Positions 6,816 to 11,732 of a stretch of 11,732 nt of DNA are shown piece by piece. The notes under the pieces are model-generated. The model was not told the origin of the DNA. It saw only the letters and a program-made list of their open reading frames with translations, and ran no database searches. Source of the DNA: Actinomycetes bacterium (lineage in GTDB: Bacteria > Actinomycetota > Coriobacteriia > Anaerosomatales > Anaerosomataceae); the NCBI GenBank assembly GCA_021850085.1, contig JAJZRZ010000033.1:1-11732 (forward strand), in the 5' to 3' direction. The position numbers and the translations under genes were made by a program. Within the stretch, counting starts at the first letter, position 1. Each line of letters begins with the position of its first letter.

Positions 6816-8204
6816 TCACCTGTCGCCCTGCTCGTTTGCCGCGCGCCGGGCAGCCGCCCAGCCCTCGAACGTTTCCTGAACGGTACGTTCCACCGCAAGC
6901 GCATCCGCAGGCACGTCGTGAGAGATCGCGCTCCCTGCCCCGGTCACGGCGCCGGATCCCACACGTACCGGCGCTATGAGCATGGTGTCCGAGCCTATGA
7001 ACGCGCCGTCGCCGATGGTCGTGCGGTGCTTGCGGAAGCCGTCGTAGTTGCAAGTTATCGTACCGGCGCCGATGTTGGCGTCCGTCCCGATATCCGCATC
7101 GCCGATGTAGGACAGGTGGGGGACCTTCGAACGCTCCCCGATCCGCACGTTCTTGAGCTCGACGCTCGTGCCCGCCTTCGAGCCGGAGCCCATGACCGTG
7201 CCCTGCCGCAGATACGCCCTAGGCCCGACGGTGACGCCTTCACCGAGACGTGAGCCGGTGACGATGGATGAGTCGATGGTGCAGCCGTCCCCCACCGCCG
7301 AATCGGTGATGCGCGTGTCTGGGCCGAGCAGACACGCCTCGCCTATGTGCGTGTCCCCGTGCAGCTGCGTCATCGGCTCGATCACGGTGTCCCTGCCGAT
7401 GGTGACGCCCGGGCCCACCCATACGAGGTCCGGATCGGTCATGGTAACGCCAGCACGCATGTGCTCGCGATTGATCCGGCGTTGGAGCACCTTCGTGGCC
7501 TCGGCGAGCTGAACTCGGGAGTTGACGCCGTACGACTCGTCCACATCGTCCGCGATCATCGCCTCCACCCGAAGCCCCTCCGCAACGAACAGCGCGATGA
7601 GGTCGGTCAGGTAGAACTCGCCTTGGGTGTTCGAGGGGTTCAGCCTGTCAAGGTGCGCGTGCAGCGCCGGCCCGTCGAAGCAATACATGCCGACGTTGCC
7701 CTCGGCGACACACAGCAGCTCGTCGGGCAGGTCCTTGTGCTCGATGATGGCTGTGACCGACCCAGCAGCGTCCCTGATGACCCGACCGTAGCCTGCGGGG
7801 TCCGGGAAGACGGCGGTCAGCAGCACGCACGCGGCGCCTGTCCGGCGCTGGGTGTCGACCAGTCGCGCGATGGTCTCGGGGCGGACGAGGGGGACATCGC
7901 CCGCAAGCACGACGACCGGTCCGTCGATGCGCCCCGTGGCCTCGAGCGCGCACATCACGGCATGGCCGGTGCCGAGCTGCCGCTCCTGCCGCGCGAAGGT
8001 GACTGCCTCCTCCGCGAGCATGCTCTCGACCGCGTCTGCGCCGTGACCGGTCACGACGACCACATCGTCGACCCCGCCGCGCCGAGCCGCGGTGATCACG
8101 TGCATCACCATGGGAACGCCGAGGATGGCATGGGCGACCTTGGGCAGAGCCGACTTCATCCGCGTTCCCTCGCCGGCGGCGAGGATGAGTGCCGTCGCGG
8201 TCAT
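6816..8204 (-). CDS. glmU: Bifunctional UDP-GlcNAc pyrophosphorylase / glucosamine-1-phosphate acetyltransferase
   Basis: 462-residue cytoplasmic enzyme for the last two steps to UDP-GlcNAc, precursor of peptidoglycan and cell-surface polymers. The frame runs open up to 8519 through a tRNA gene, so the real start is the ATG at 8204 with GAAGGG upstream and the family N-terminus MTATALILAAGEGTRMKS. The N-terminal uridyltransferase domain (about 1-230) has LAAGEGTRM, ALPK, GTGHAV, AGDVPL, AGYGRVI and a VNSR where NNR is typical. The C-terminal left-handed beta-helix (about 250-445) shows hexapeptide periodicity with VPHLSYIGDADIG, containing the catalytic His, and GAGTITCNYDGFRKHRTTIG. A Gln/Arg/Glu-rich tail ends it. 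It begins 29 bp after tRNA-Gln, with no terminator between, so both may share a transcript. Confidence 0.97.
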   Translation of the reverse strand: MTATALILAAGEGTRMKSALPKVAHAILGVPMVMHVITAARRGGVDDVVVVTGHGADAVESMLAEEAVTFARQERQLGTGHAVMCALEATGRIDGPVVVLAGDVPLVRPETIARLVDTQRRTGAACVLLTAVFPDPAGYGRVIRDAAGSVTAIIEHKDLPDELLCVAEGNVGMYCFDGPALHAHLDRLNPSNTQGEFYLTDLIALFVAEGLRVEAMIADDVDESYGVNSRVQLAEATKVLQRRINREHMRAGVTMTDPDLVWVGPGVTIGRDTVIEPMTQLHGDTHIGEACLLGPDTRITDSAVGDGCTIDSSIVTGSRLGEGVTVGPRAYLRQGTVMGSGSKAGTSVELKNVRIGERSKVPHLSYIGDADIGTDANIGAGTITCNYDGFRKHRTTIGDGAFIGSDTMLIAPVRVGSGAVTGAGSAISHDVPADALAVERTVQETFEGWAAARRAANEQGDR

Positions 8205-8233
8205 CAAGGGCCCCTTCTTTACGACGGAGATGC

Positions 8234-8308
8234 TGGCTGGGGCGGTAGGATTCGAACCTACGGATGGCGGATCCAAAGTCCGCTGCCTTACCGCTTGGCT
8301 ACGCCCCA
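8234..8308 (-). tRNA. trnQ: tRNA-Gln (anticodon UUG), CCA encoded
   Basis: All cloverleaf elements are visible on the minus strand: a perfect 7-bp acceptor stem (8302-8308 with 8238-8244), D arm GCC...GGC, anticodon stem GCGGA/TCCGC with loop CTTTGGA (anticodon TTG, reading CAA), and TpsiC arm GTAGG-TTCGAAT-CCTAC. The discriminator base G is at 8237, followed by a genomically encoded CCA at 8234-8236. The gene sits between spoVG and glmU, in the same orientation, with its own likely promoter 38 nt upstream. Confidence 0.97.
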
Positions 8309-8352
8309 ACGCCGGTCCAACGACGCCGAAACGTCGCATCGCGAGCGTAGGG

Positions 8353-8361
8353 AGTATACCA
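8353..8361 (-). promoter_or_regulatory. Extended -10 promoter for tRNA-Gln (and probably glmU-prs-rplY-pth)
   Basis: TGGTATACT on the minus strand is an extended -10 (TGn-TATACT). It predicts a start near 8346, about 38 nt before the tRNA 5' end, which is reasonable for a tRNA precursor. The -35 region 17 bp upstream (CGGACC) is poor, consistent with an extended -10 class promoter. Because no terminator lies between the tRNA and glmU, this promoter could also feed the downstream operon. Confidence 0.5.
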
Positions 8362-8466
8362 CGGGCATCGGTGCGGGTCCGCGCGTAGAAAACCGGAATC
8401 TCGTCATCATCGTCCCAGCTCGCAGCCGGTTTCCCGGACCGTCGGACGGCGGCGCGGCGCTGGCCT
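8362..8466. other. Intergenic spacer between spoVG and the tRNA-Gln promoter
   Basis: No gene is supported. Downstream of spoVG, on the minus strand, are a short CCGG-GAAA-CCGG hairpin and a wider inverted repeat AAACCGG/CCGGTTT (8390-8396 and 8426-8432, 29 nt apart). The distal arm ends in four Ts. This could be a weak spoVG terminator, but the stem is short and the loop long, so I do not call one. Confidence 0.3.
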
Positions 8467-8766
8467 TCAGACCTGCATCTCCGTCTGGGCCGCCGCCCGC
8501 TCGAACGCGGCGATGCCACCCTCGGCCTCGAACTCGCTCAGCACCGCGTCTTGTATCAGCTGGCGAGCGTCAGAGTTGATCGGGTGGCAGATGTCCCGAA
8601 ATTCCCCGCTCGGCAGCTTCCTCGACGGCATGGCGACGAAAAGGCCCTTGTCCCCGTTAACGACGCGCAGGTCGTGGATGACGAACACGTCGTCGATGAC
8701 GATGCTCGCAATCGCACAGACCTTGTTCATCGCGACCGGCCGCAACGTGACCTTTGTGATGTCCAT
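8467..8766 (-). CDS. spoVG: SpoVG family regulator
   Basis: 99-residue single-domain SpoVG protein. In Bacillus and relatives it affects septation, sporulation and virulence gene expression, and homologues bind DNA and RNA site-specifically. Diagnostic sequence: MDITKVTLRPV (1-11), VFVIHDLRVVNGDKGLFVAM (27-46), PSRKLPSGEFRDICHPINSD (47-66). The C-terminal helix (ARQLIQDAVLSEFEAEGG, 67-84) is where DNA-binding residues reside in the family. Length is typical. The start ATG is the only one compatible with the family N-terminus; its ribosome site is a weak GGGGGC. It lies 71 bp downstream of ispE and upstream of glmU, as in Bacillus. SpoVG occurs in non-sporulating actinobacteria too, so its presence does not imply sporulation. 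Confidence 0.96.
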   Translation of the reverse strand: MDITKVTLRPVAMNKVCAIASIVIDDVFVIHDLRVVNGDKGLFVAMPSRKLPSGEFRDICHPINSDARQLIQDAVLSEFEAEGGIAAFERAAAQTEMQV

Positions 8767-8837
8767 GTCGCCCCCACTTGATGGATGCCGCTGCGGCGTA
8801 GTTCAACGCAAGGGGACGGACTCCTGCACGAAGGATC

Positions 8838-9710
8838 CTACGCCGTCGTCTCGACCACGCAGCCGGCGTGATGCGCGCGCGTTGCCACGGCCCACAAACC
8901 CGCACGCCTCGATTCCTCGGCGCATGCCCTGGCGTCCGCAGGCCGCCGGCAGATGCCGAAGACCGCCGAACCGCTGCCCGCCAGGGCCGCACCCACGACG
9001 CCGTGGCTCTCCCAGACCAGCCGCAGCGCACCGCCGATGGCAGGTACGAGTCCCACCGAGGCGGGAGTCAGATTGTTGTACAGGTTCCGGCCCACCTCCC
9101 GAAGATCGCCCGAGCCCAGCGCCGAGATGAGCGCATCGGGTTCAGGAGGCGCCGACGAGCCGAGAAGATCGAACGCAGCGTATGCTTGACCGGTCGGGAC
9201 CGGCTCCGCCGGCTTGACCACGACGAGCGATGCCTGCAGCGGCTCCAGAATGCGTTCGAGAACGTCCCCGCGTCCCCGGTAGAGCGCAGCGCCGCCCATG
9301 AGGAAGAACGGCACGTCGGCGCCGAGGCCACGCGCCACCTTCGCCAGCGCCGCGTCCGACTCCTCGATACCCCACAGCTTCGCCAGCCCGAGGATCACGG
9401 CAGCCGCATCGGCGCTCCCCCCGCCGAGTCCCGCCCCGGACGGCACGCGCTTGTCCAACGCTATCGCTACGTCGAGGGAGCGATCGAACGCGGCTGCCAT
9501 GGCCTTGGCCGCTCGGCACGCGAGGTTGTCCTCCGGTTTCAGGCCGAGATCGGGCGTGCAAGCGAACCCGAACGCGGTGCCCGGGGTGATGGTGACCGTG
9601 TCCCCGAAGGCGAGCGCTTGCAGGACGGTCGTCACCTCATGGTAGCCGTCATCGGCGGCTGACCCCACGGCGAGGTGAAGGTTCACCTTCGCCGGCGCGA
9701 AGATACGCAC
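8838..9710 (-). CDS. ispE: 4-diphosphocytidyl-2-C-methyl-D-erythritol kinase (IspE)
   Basis: 290-residue GHMP-family kinase phosphorylating CDP-methylerythritol in the MEP isoprenoid pathway, which supplies undecaprenyl phosphate for the wall and quinone side chains. The open frame reaches 9767, but its first part would read through the veg hairpin. I place the start at GTG 9708-9710, giving the canonical N-terminus RIFAPAKVNLHLAVG, preceded by AAGGGGG (9719-9725) with an 8-nt spacer. Motifs: PAKVN with catalytic Lys8, the ATP loop VPSGAGLGGGSADAAAVILG (89-108), LGADVPFFLMGG with catalytic Asp132, and the C-terminal AGSGSAVFGIC (244-254). It is complete and of usual length. The terminator-like hairpin immediately upstream suggests it depends on read-through from upstream or an unseen promoter. 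Confidence 0.96.
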   Translation of the reverse strand: MRIFAPAKVNLHLAVGSAADDGYHEVTTVLQALAFGDTVTITPGTAFGFACTPDLGLKPEDNLACRAAKAMAAAFDRSLDVAIALDKRVPSGAGLGGGSADAAAVILGLAKLWGIEESDAALAKVARGLGADVPFFLMGGAALYRGRGDVLERILEPLQASLVVVKPAEPVPTGQAYAAFDLLGSSAPPEPDALISALGSGDLREVGRNLYNNLTPASVGLVPAIGGALRLVWESHGVVGAALAGSGSAVFGICRRPADARACAEESRRAGLWAVATRAHHAGCVVETTA

Positions 9711-9726
9711 CGCAATCGCCCCCTTG

Positions 9727-9758
9727 AAAACGCGACGCGCGGGGCATCGCCCCGCGCG
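9727..9758 (-). terminator. Rho-independent terminator-like hairpin after veg
   Basis: On the minus strand, a perfect 10-bp all-GC stem (arms 9749-9758 and 9736-9745) with a 3-nt loop (9746-9748) lies 27 bp after the veg stop. It is followed by five bases and four Ts (9727-9730). The stem is very strong, the U-tract short and slightly displaced, so termination is probably partial. It abuts the ispE ribosome binding site. Confidence 0.65.
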
Positions 9759-9785
9759 CACCGTCATCCGATCAAGAACCCGTGG

Positions 9786-10067
9786 TCAGTTGAGCCACGG
9801 GAACACACACTCGCCAGTCTCGCAGTGAGTGAGCTCCACTGTACCCGTGAGGATGTCCACGTAGCTGTAGGAGACGCGGGCCGTACGGCCACGCTTCTCG
9901 TCGATCTTCAGAACGAACAGGCTGGGGTGCGTCTGCTCGAGCACACCCTCCCTCTCAAGAACCTTCGACCTGCCCATGTTCGCCTTGAGACGCATACGAA
10001 AACCCATCATCGACTCGAGATCGGCGCGGATGCGGCCGACGACCTGAACCTGGTTCATCACATCCAT
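9786..10067 (-). CDS. veg: Veg family protein
   Basis: 93-residue small protein of the Veg family (DUF1021), linked in B. subtilis to biofilm gene expression; its molecular activity is not settled. Recognisable core: MGFRMRLKANMGRSKVLERE (21-40), GVLEQTHPSLFVLKID (41-56) and VSYSYVDILTGTVELT (65-80), very close to the B. subtilis pattern. The frame is open to 10091, but GGAGG six bases before the ATG at 10065-10067 fixes the start, and an upstream start would lie before or at the predicted transcription start. The tail HCETGECVFPWLN carries two Cys (82 and 87), which I do not recall in the B. subtilis protein. It has its own consensus promoter and a following terminator, so it is probably monocistronic and highly transcribed. 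Confidence 0.93.
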   Translation of the reverse strand: MDVMNQVQVVGRIRADLESMMGFRMRLKANMGRSKVLEREGVLEQTHPSLFVLKIDEKRGRTARVSYSYVDILTGTVELTHCETGECVFPWLN

Positions 10068-10090
10068 GTATGTCCTCCTCGAAAGGCGCA

Positions 10091-10119
10091 ATTATACGAA
10101 ATGGGCCCCGAAAATTCAA
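10091..10119 (-). promoter_or_regulatory. Consensus sigma-A-type promoter of veg
   Basis: On the minus strand TTGAAT (10114-10119), a spacer of exactly 17 bp and a perfect TATAAT (10091-10096). This is the strongest promoter match in the window. The predicted start near 10084 leaves a leader of only about 17 nt that contains the GGAGG ribosome site. The -35 hexamer contains the rsmA TGA stop codon. The B. subtilis veg promoter is likewise known as unusually strong. Confidence 0.85.
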
Positions 10120-10991
10120 CCTATGGGGGAGTCCTGACCATCCTGGCCGAGCACCCTGCCGAGCGAGATGTACTCGTCGATCGTGAGGTTCTCGGCCCGC
10201 AGACCTCCGTCCACGCCTGCTGCGTCCAGCAGCCGCTCGACATCGGACACGGATCTCCGAAGGCCGGCGGACAGCGACTTGCGCAGCGTCTTGCGGCGCT
10301 GCGAGAACGCCGCATCGGCCGCTCGGGCGGCCGCAGCCGCAAGCACGGGCGCCAACCCGAGGTCGCTCCGCTGCAGCCGGACCACGGCAGACTCCACGCG
10401 CGGCGGGGGCAGAAAGCACCCGGGGGCCACCGGGAAGCGGGTGCGGACGCGCGCGCGCAACGCGAGCTTCACGGTGTAGGCGCCATAGGCTTTGGTGCCT
10501 GGCGCAGCCGCGATGCGATCGGCCACCTCGGCCTGTACCATGACGACCGCGTGCTCGATGGACGGAAGCTCTTCGAAGAACCTCAGGATCACGGTCGCCG
10601 CGACCGCGTAGGGCAGGTTCGCCACCAGCGCGGTCGGTGGGCCGGCGGACGTCAGCAGTTCTTGCACGGGAATCCTCACTGCATCGCCGCTGACAACGTG
10701 AAGCTCGCGGCTCTCCCCCCGCAGCTCGTCAAGCGCGGGCAAGAGCCTCGTGTCGTACTCCACCGCGACCACGCGCGCACCGGCATTGAGGAGTGCGTCC
10801 GTGAGCGTACCGATCCCGGGTCCGACCTCGAGCACCGGTTCTCCGCGCTCCAGCTGCGCGGTCTGGATGATGCGCCCGACGATGTTGTCGTCGACCAGAA
10901 AGTGCTGGCCGAGGGCCTTTCTTGTGTAGAGGCCGTGCCGTTTGAGGACCTCGATGGTCGCTGACGGATGCGCCAGCCGGGAGTAGGGCAC
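10116..10991 (-). CDS. rsmA: 16S rRNA dimethyladenosine transferase (RsmA/KsgA)
   Basis: 291-residue SAM-dependent methyltransferase that dimethylates two adjacent adenines in helix 45 near the 3' end of 16S rRNA during small-subunit maturation. Motifs: KALGQHFLVDDNI (25-37), the SAM motif VLEVGPGIGTLT (53-64), acidic Glu78 after VVAVE, Asp103 in SGDAV, catalytic motif NLPYAV (125-130), then VVMVQAEVADRI and a C-terminal helical domain ending in NLTIDEYISLGRVL. GTG at 10991 is used as start, with AGAGG about five bases upstream; it begins only 8 bp after the stop of the G5/3D gene, indicating coupling. No rnmV (5S rRNA maturase M5) lies between them, unlike in Bacillus. Confidence 0.97.
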   Translation of the reverse strand: MPYSRLAHPSATIEVLKRHGLYTRKALGQHFLVDDNIVGRIIQTAQLERGEPVLEVGPGIGTLTDALLNAGARVVAVEYDTRLLPALDELRGESRELHVVSGDAVRIPVQELLTSAGPPTALVANLPYAVAATVILRFFEELPSIEHAVVMVQAEVADRIAAAPGTKAYGAYTVKLALRARVRTRFPVAPGCFLPPPRVESAVVRLQRSDLGLAPVLAAAAARAADAAFSQRRKTLRKSLSAGLRRSVSDVERLLDAAGVDGGLRAENLTIDEYISLGRVLGQDGQDSPIG

Positions 10992-10999
10992 CCGGACCT

Positions 11000-11732
11000 C
11001 TATTCAACGATGGTGGCGGTCACGGTCCGGCGACCCCACGCTCGAGCGGCCGTCCTGGACGGCGTCTCCCCGCCCGTCCAGTAGCACACGTCGATCTTGT
11101 TGCCTTTGATCGCGCCGCCGGTGTCGGCGGCGATGCCGTAGCCGTACCCCGGGACGTACAAGCGCGTGCCCAGCGGTATGACCGACGGATCCACAGCGAT
11201 GATGCCCCAGCCCTCGGGAACCCGGTACCTGCTCAGCCGGCGCTCGATCACCCTGATGCCGCCGCATCCGGGATCCCACGGAGTATAGGCTGTCGCCACC
11301 ACGCTGAGCTGCGTTCCGGAGGAGGGCTGCGGAGCCGAGCGGTCGGCGCCCGGCCGGAGGTACGCGGAGCCGGGTGCGGAGCTGAAGGGCACGCGAGTCC
11401 CCACGCGTACGATGCGTGGCTGCGGCGGGACGATGACCTCCTGCGCTCTCACTGTACGCGTGGCCTCCACCTCGCCAAGCATCAGGACCTCGTAAACGCG
11501 GATCCCCGAACCCGCAGCGCCTTCGCTCACCACGCGTTTCTGGCCCTGTGGGAGCGTCGGGTCCGTCTGCTCGATGACCTCGTCGACGAGCGGATCGTTG
11601 CGCAGGTCGCGTGCGAGCCCACGGCGCTCCGCGCGCGGCGCGGCGACGTAGAACGGCGGCCGGAACGCGACCGCCTCCGGACGCACCGATCCGCTCCTAC
11701 GTTCCTTCGTCCACAATAGGACGGATCGCCCG
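11000..11732 (-). CDS. G5- and 3D-domain cell-wall protein, YabE-like (5' end outside window)
   Basis: The C-terminal 243 residues of a probably exported cell-wall-active protein. The frame stays open to the right edge; the TTG at 11716 is not convincing as a start (no signal peptide follows), so I treat the gene as partial. Within the visible part, a G5 domain spans about residues 50-113 (DEVIEQTDPTLPQGQKRVVS ... EVIVPPQPRIVRVGTR), followed by a Pro/Ser/Ala-rich linker (115-140). A C-terminal 3D domain spans about 143-243: VVATAYTPWDPGCGG, IIAVDPSVIPLGTRLYVPGY and IAADTGGAIKGNKIDVCYW. The three name-giving Asp residues correspond to Asp181, Asp203 and Asp214. 3D domains resemble the MltA lytic-transglycosylase core and are found in YabE, YuiC and YocH. 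The missing N-terminus most likely carries a signal/anchor and DUF348 repeats. Actinobacteria often have the Rpf resuscitation-promoting factor at this position before rsmA. Confidence 0.88.
   Translation of the reverse strand, partial: GRSVLLWTKERRSGSVRPEAVAFRPPFYVAAPRAERRGLARDLRNDPLVDEVIEQTDPTLPQGQKRVVSEGAAGSGIRVYEVLMLGEVEATRTVRAQEVIVPPQPRIVRVGTRVPFSSAPGSAYLRPGADRSAPQPSSGTQLSVVATAYTPWDPGCGGIRVIERRLSRYRVPEGWGIIAVDPSVIPLGTRLYVPGYGYGIAADTGGAIKGNKIDVCYWTGGETPSRTAARAWGRRTVTATIVE

Noticed and set aside
8389..8433. AAACCGG/CCGGTTT inverted repeat downstream of spoVG as a terminator
   Set aside because: Only 7 bp with a 29-nt loop and Ts lying inside the arm rather than after it; not convincing.
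8205..8519. Longer N-terminus for glmU starting at 8519
   Set aside because: The extension would translate through the tRNA-Gln gene; the ATG at 8204 gives the canonical GlmU start.
7347..8579. Plus-strand open frame of 410 codons opposite glmU
   Set aside because: It runs antisense through glmU and across the tRNA-Gln gene, has no family-like motifs and is Arg/Asp/His/Gly-rich, as expected from the complement of GC-rich coding DNA.
9711..9767. Longer N-terminus for ispE starting at 9767
   Set aside because: The extra residues would be encoded by the veg terminator hairpin, and the GTG at 9710 has a proper ribosome site and gives the family N-terminus.
8467..10067. spoVG and veg as evidence that the organism forms endospores
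   Set aside because: Both families occur outside spore formers, and sporulation-specific genes of the Bacillus locus (yabG, sspF) are missing here.
9675..10964. Plus-strand open frame of 429 codons opposite ispE/veg/rsmA
   Set aside because: It crosses three recognised genes, the veg promoter and the terminator hairpin; long antisense frames are common at this GC content.
11714..11716. TTG at 11716 as the start of the G5/3D protein
   Set aside because: The frame stays open upstream to the window edge, no signal peptide follows, and family members have N-terminal anchor and repeat regions, so the gene is most likely truncated by the window.

Overview
GC-rich bacterial chromosome segment packed with housekeeping genes. 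Several features suggest an anaerobic or facultatively anaerobic, Gram-positive-type bacterium: an NfnA/NfnB-type electron-bifurcating pair, a lipoprotein ApbE, SpoVG, Veg, a G5+3D-domain cell-wall protein and a PcsB/EnvC-like M23 peptidase. My best inference is a high-GC Actinomycetota of the Coriobacteriia type. A high-GC Bacillota is the main alternative. I cannot settle this without a database search.

Layout. (a) Positions 1-1679, minus strand: nfnA followed by the first 284 codons of nfnB, which overlaps nfnA by 13 bp and runs off the left edge. (b) A 75-bp divergent intergenic region leads to apbE (plus). apbE meets a DUF4870 membrane-protein gene (minus) tail to tail with 3 bp between their stop codons. 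(c) A second divergent region of 145 bp leads to a secreted coiled-coil M23 peptidase (plus), which converges on pth with 17 bp between stops. (d) Positions 4563-11732, all minus strand. In transcription order: G5/3D protein (5' end cut by the window), rsmA, veg, ispE, spoVG, tRNA-Gln(UUG), glmU, prs, rplY/ctc, pth.

The ten-gene block in (d) keeps the order of Bacillus subtilis yabE-ksgA-veg-ispE-spoVG-glmU(gcaD)-prs-ctc-pth(spoVC), without the genes interspersed there (rnmV, yabG, sspF, purR, yabJ) and with a tRNA gene added. Parts of the same set (rpfB-ksgA-ispE and glmU-prs-rplY-pth) also sit together in mycobacteria. The block brings together cell-wall precursor supply (GlmU), isoprenoid supply (IspE), PRPP synthesis (Prs) and translation (RsmA, L25, Pth, tRNA-Gln). 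veg appears to be a separate transcription unit inside it: a near-perfect sigma-A promoter overlaps the rsmA stop codon, and a strong hairpin with a short U-tract follows veg.

I found no mobile element, CRISPR array, phage gene, toxin-antitoxin pair or defence locus. I do not see a new biological system here. The points worth a second look concern regulation and gene order: the veg unit, the terminator-like hairpin placed against the ispE ribosome binding site, the tRNA-Gln leader of glmU, and the repeated CACGTG motifs between nfnA and apbE.
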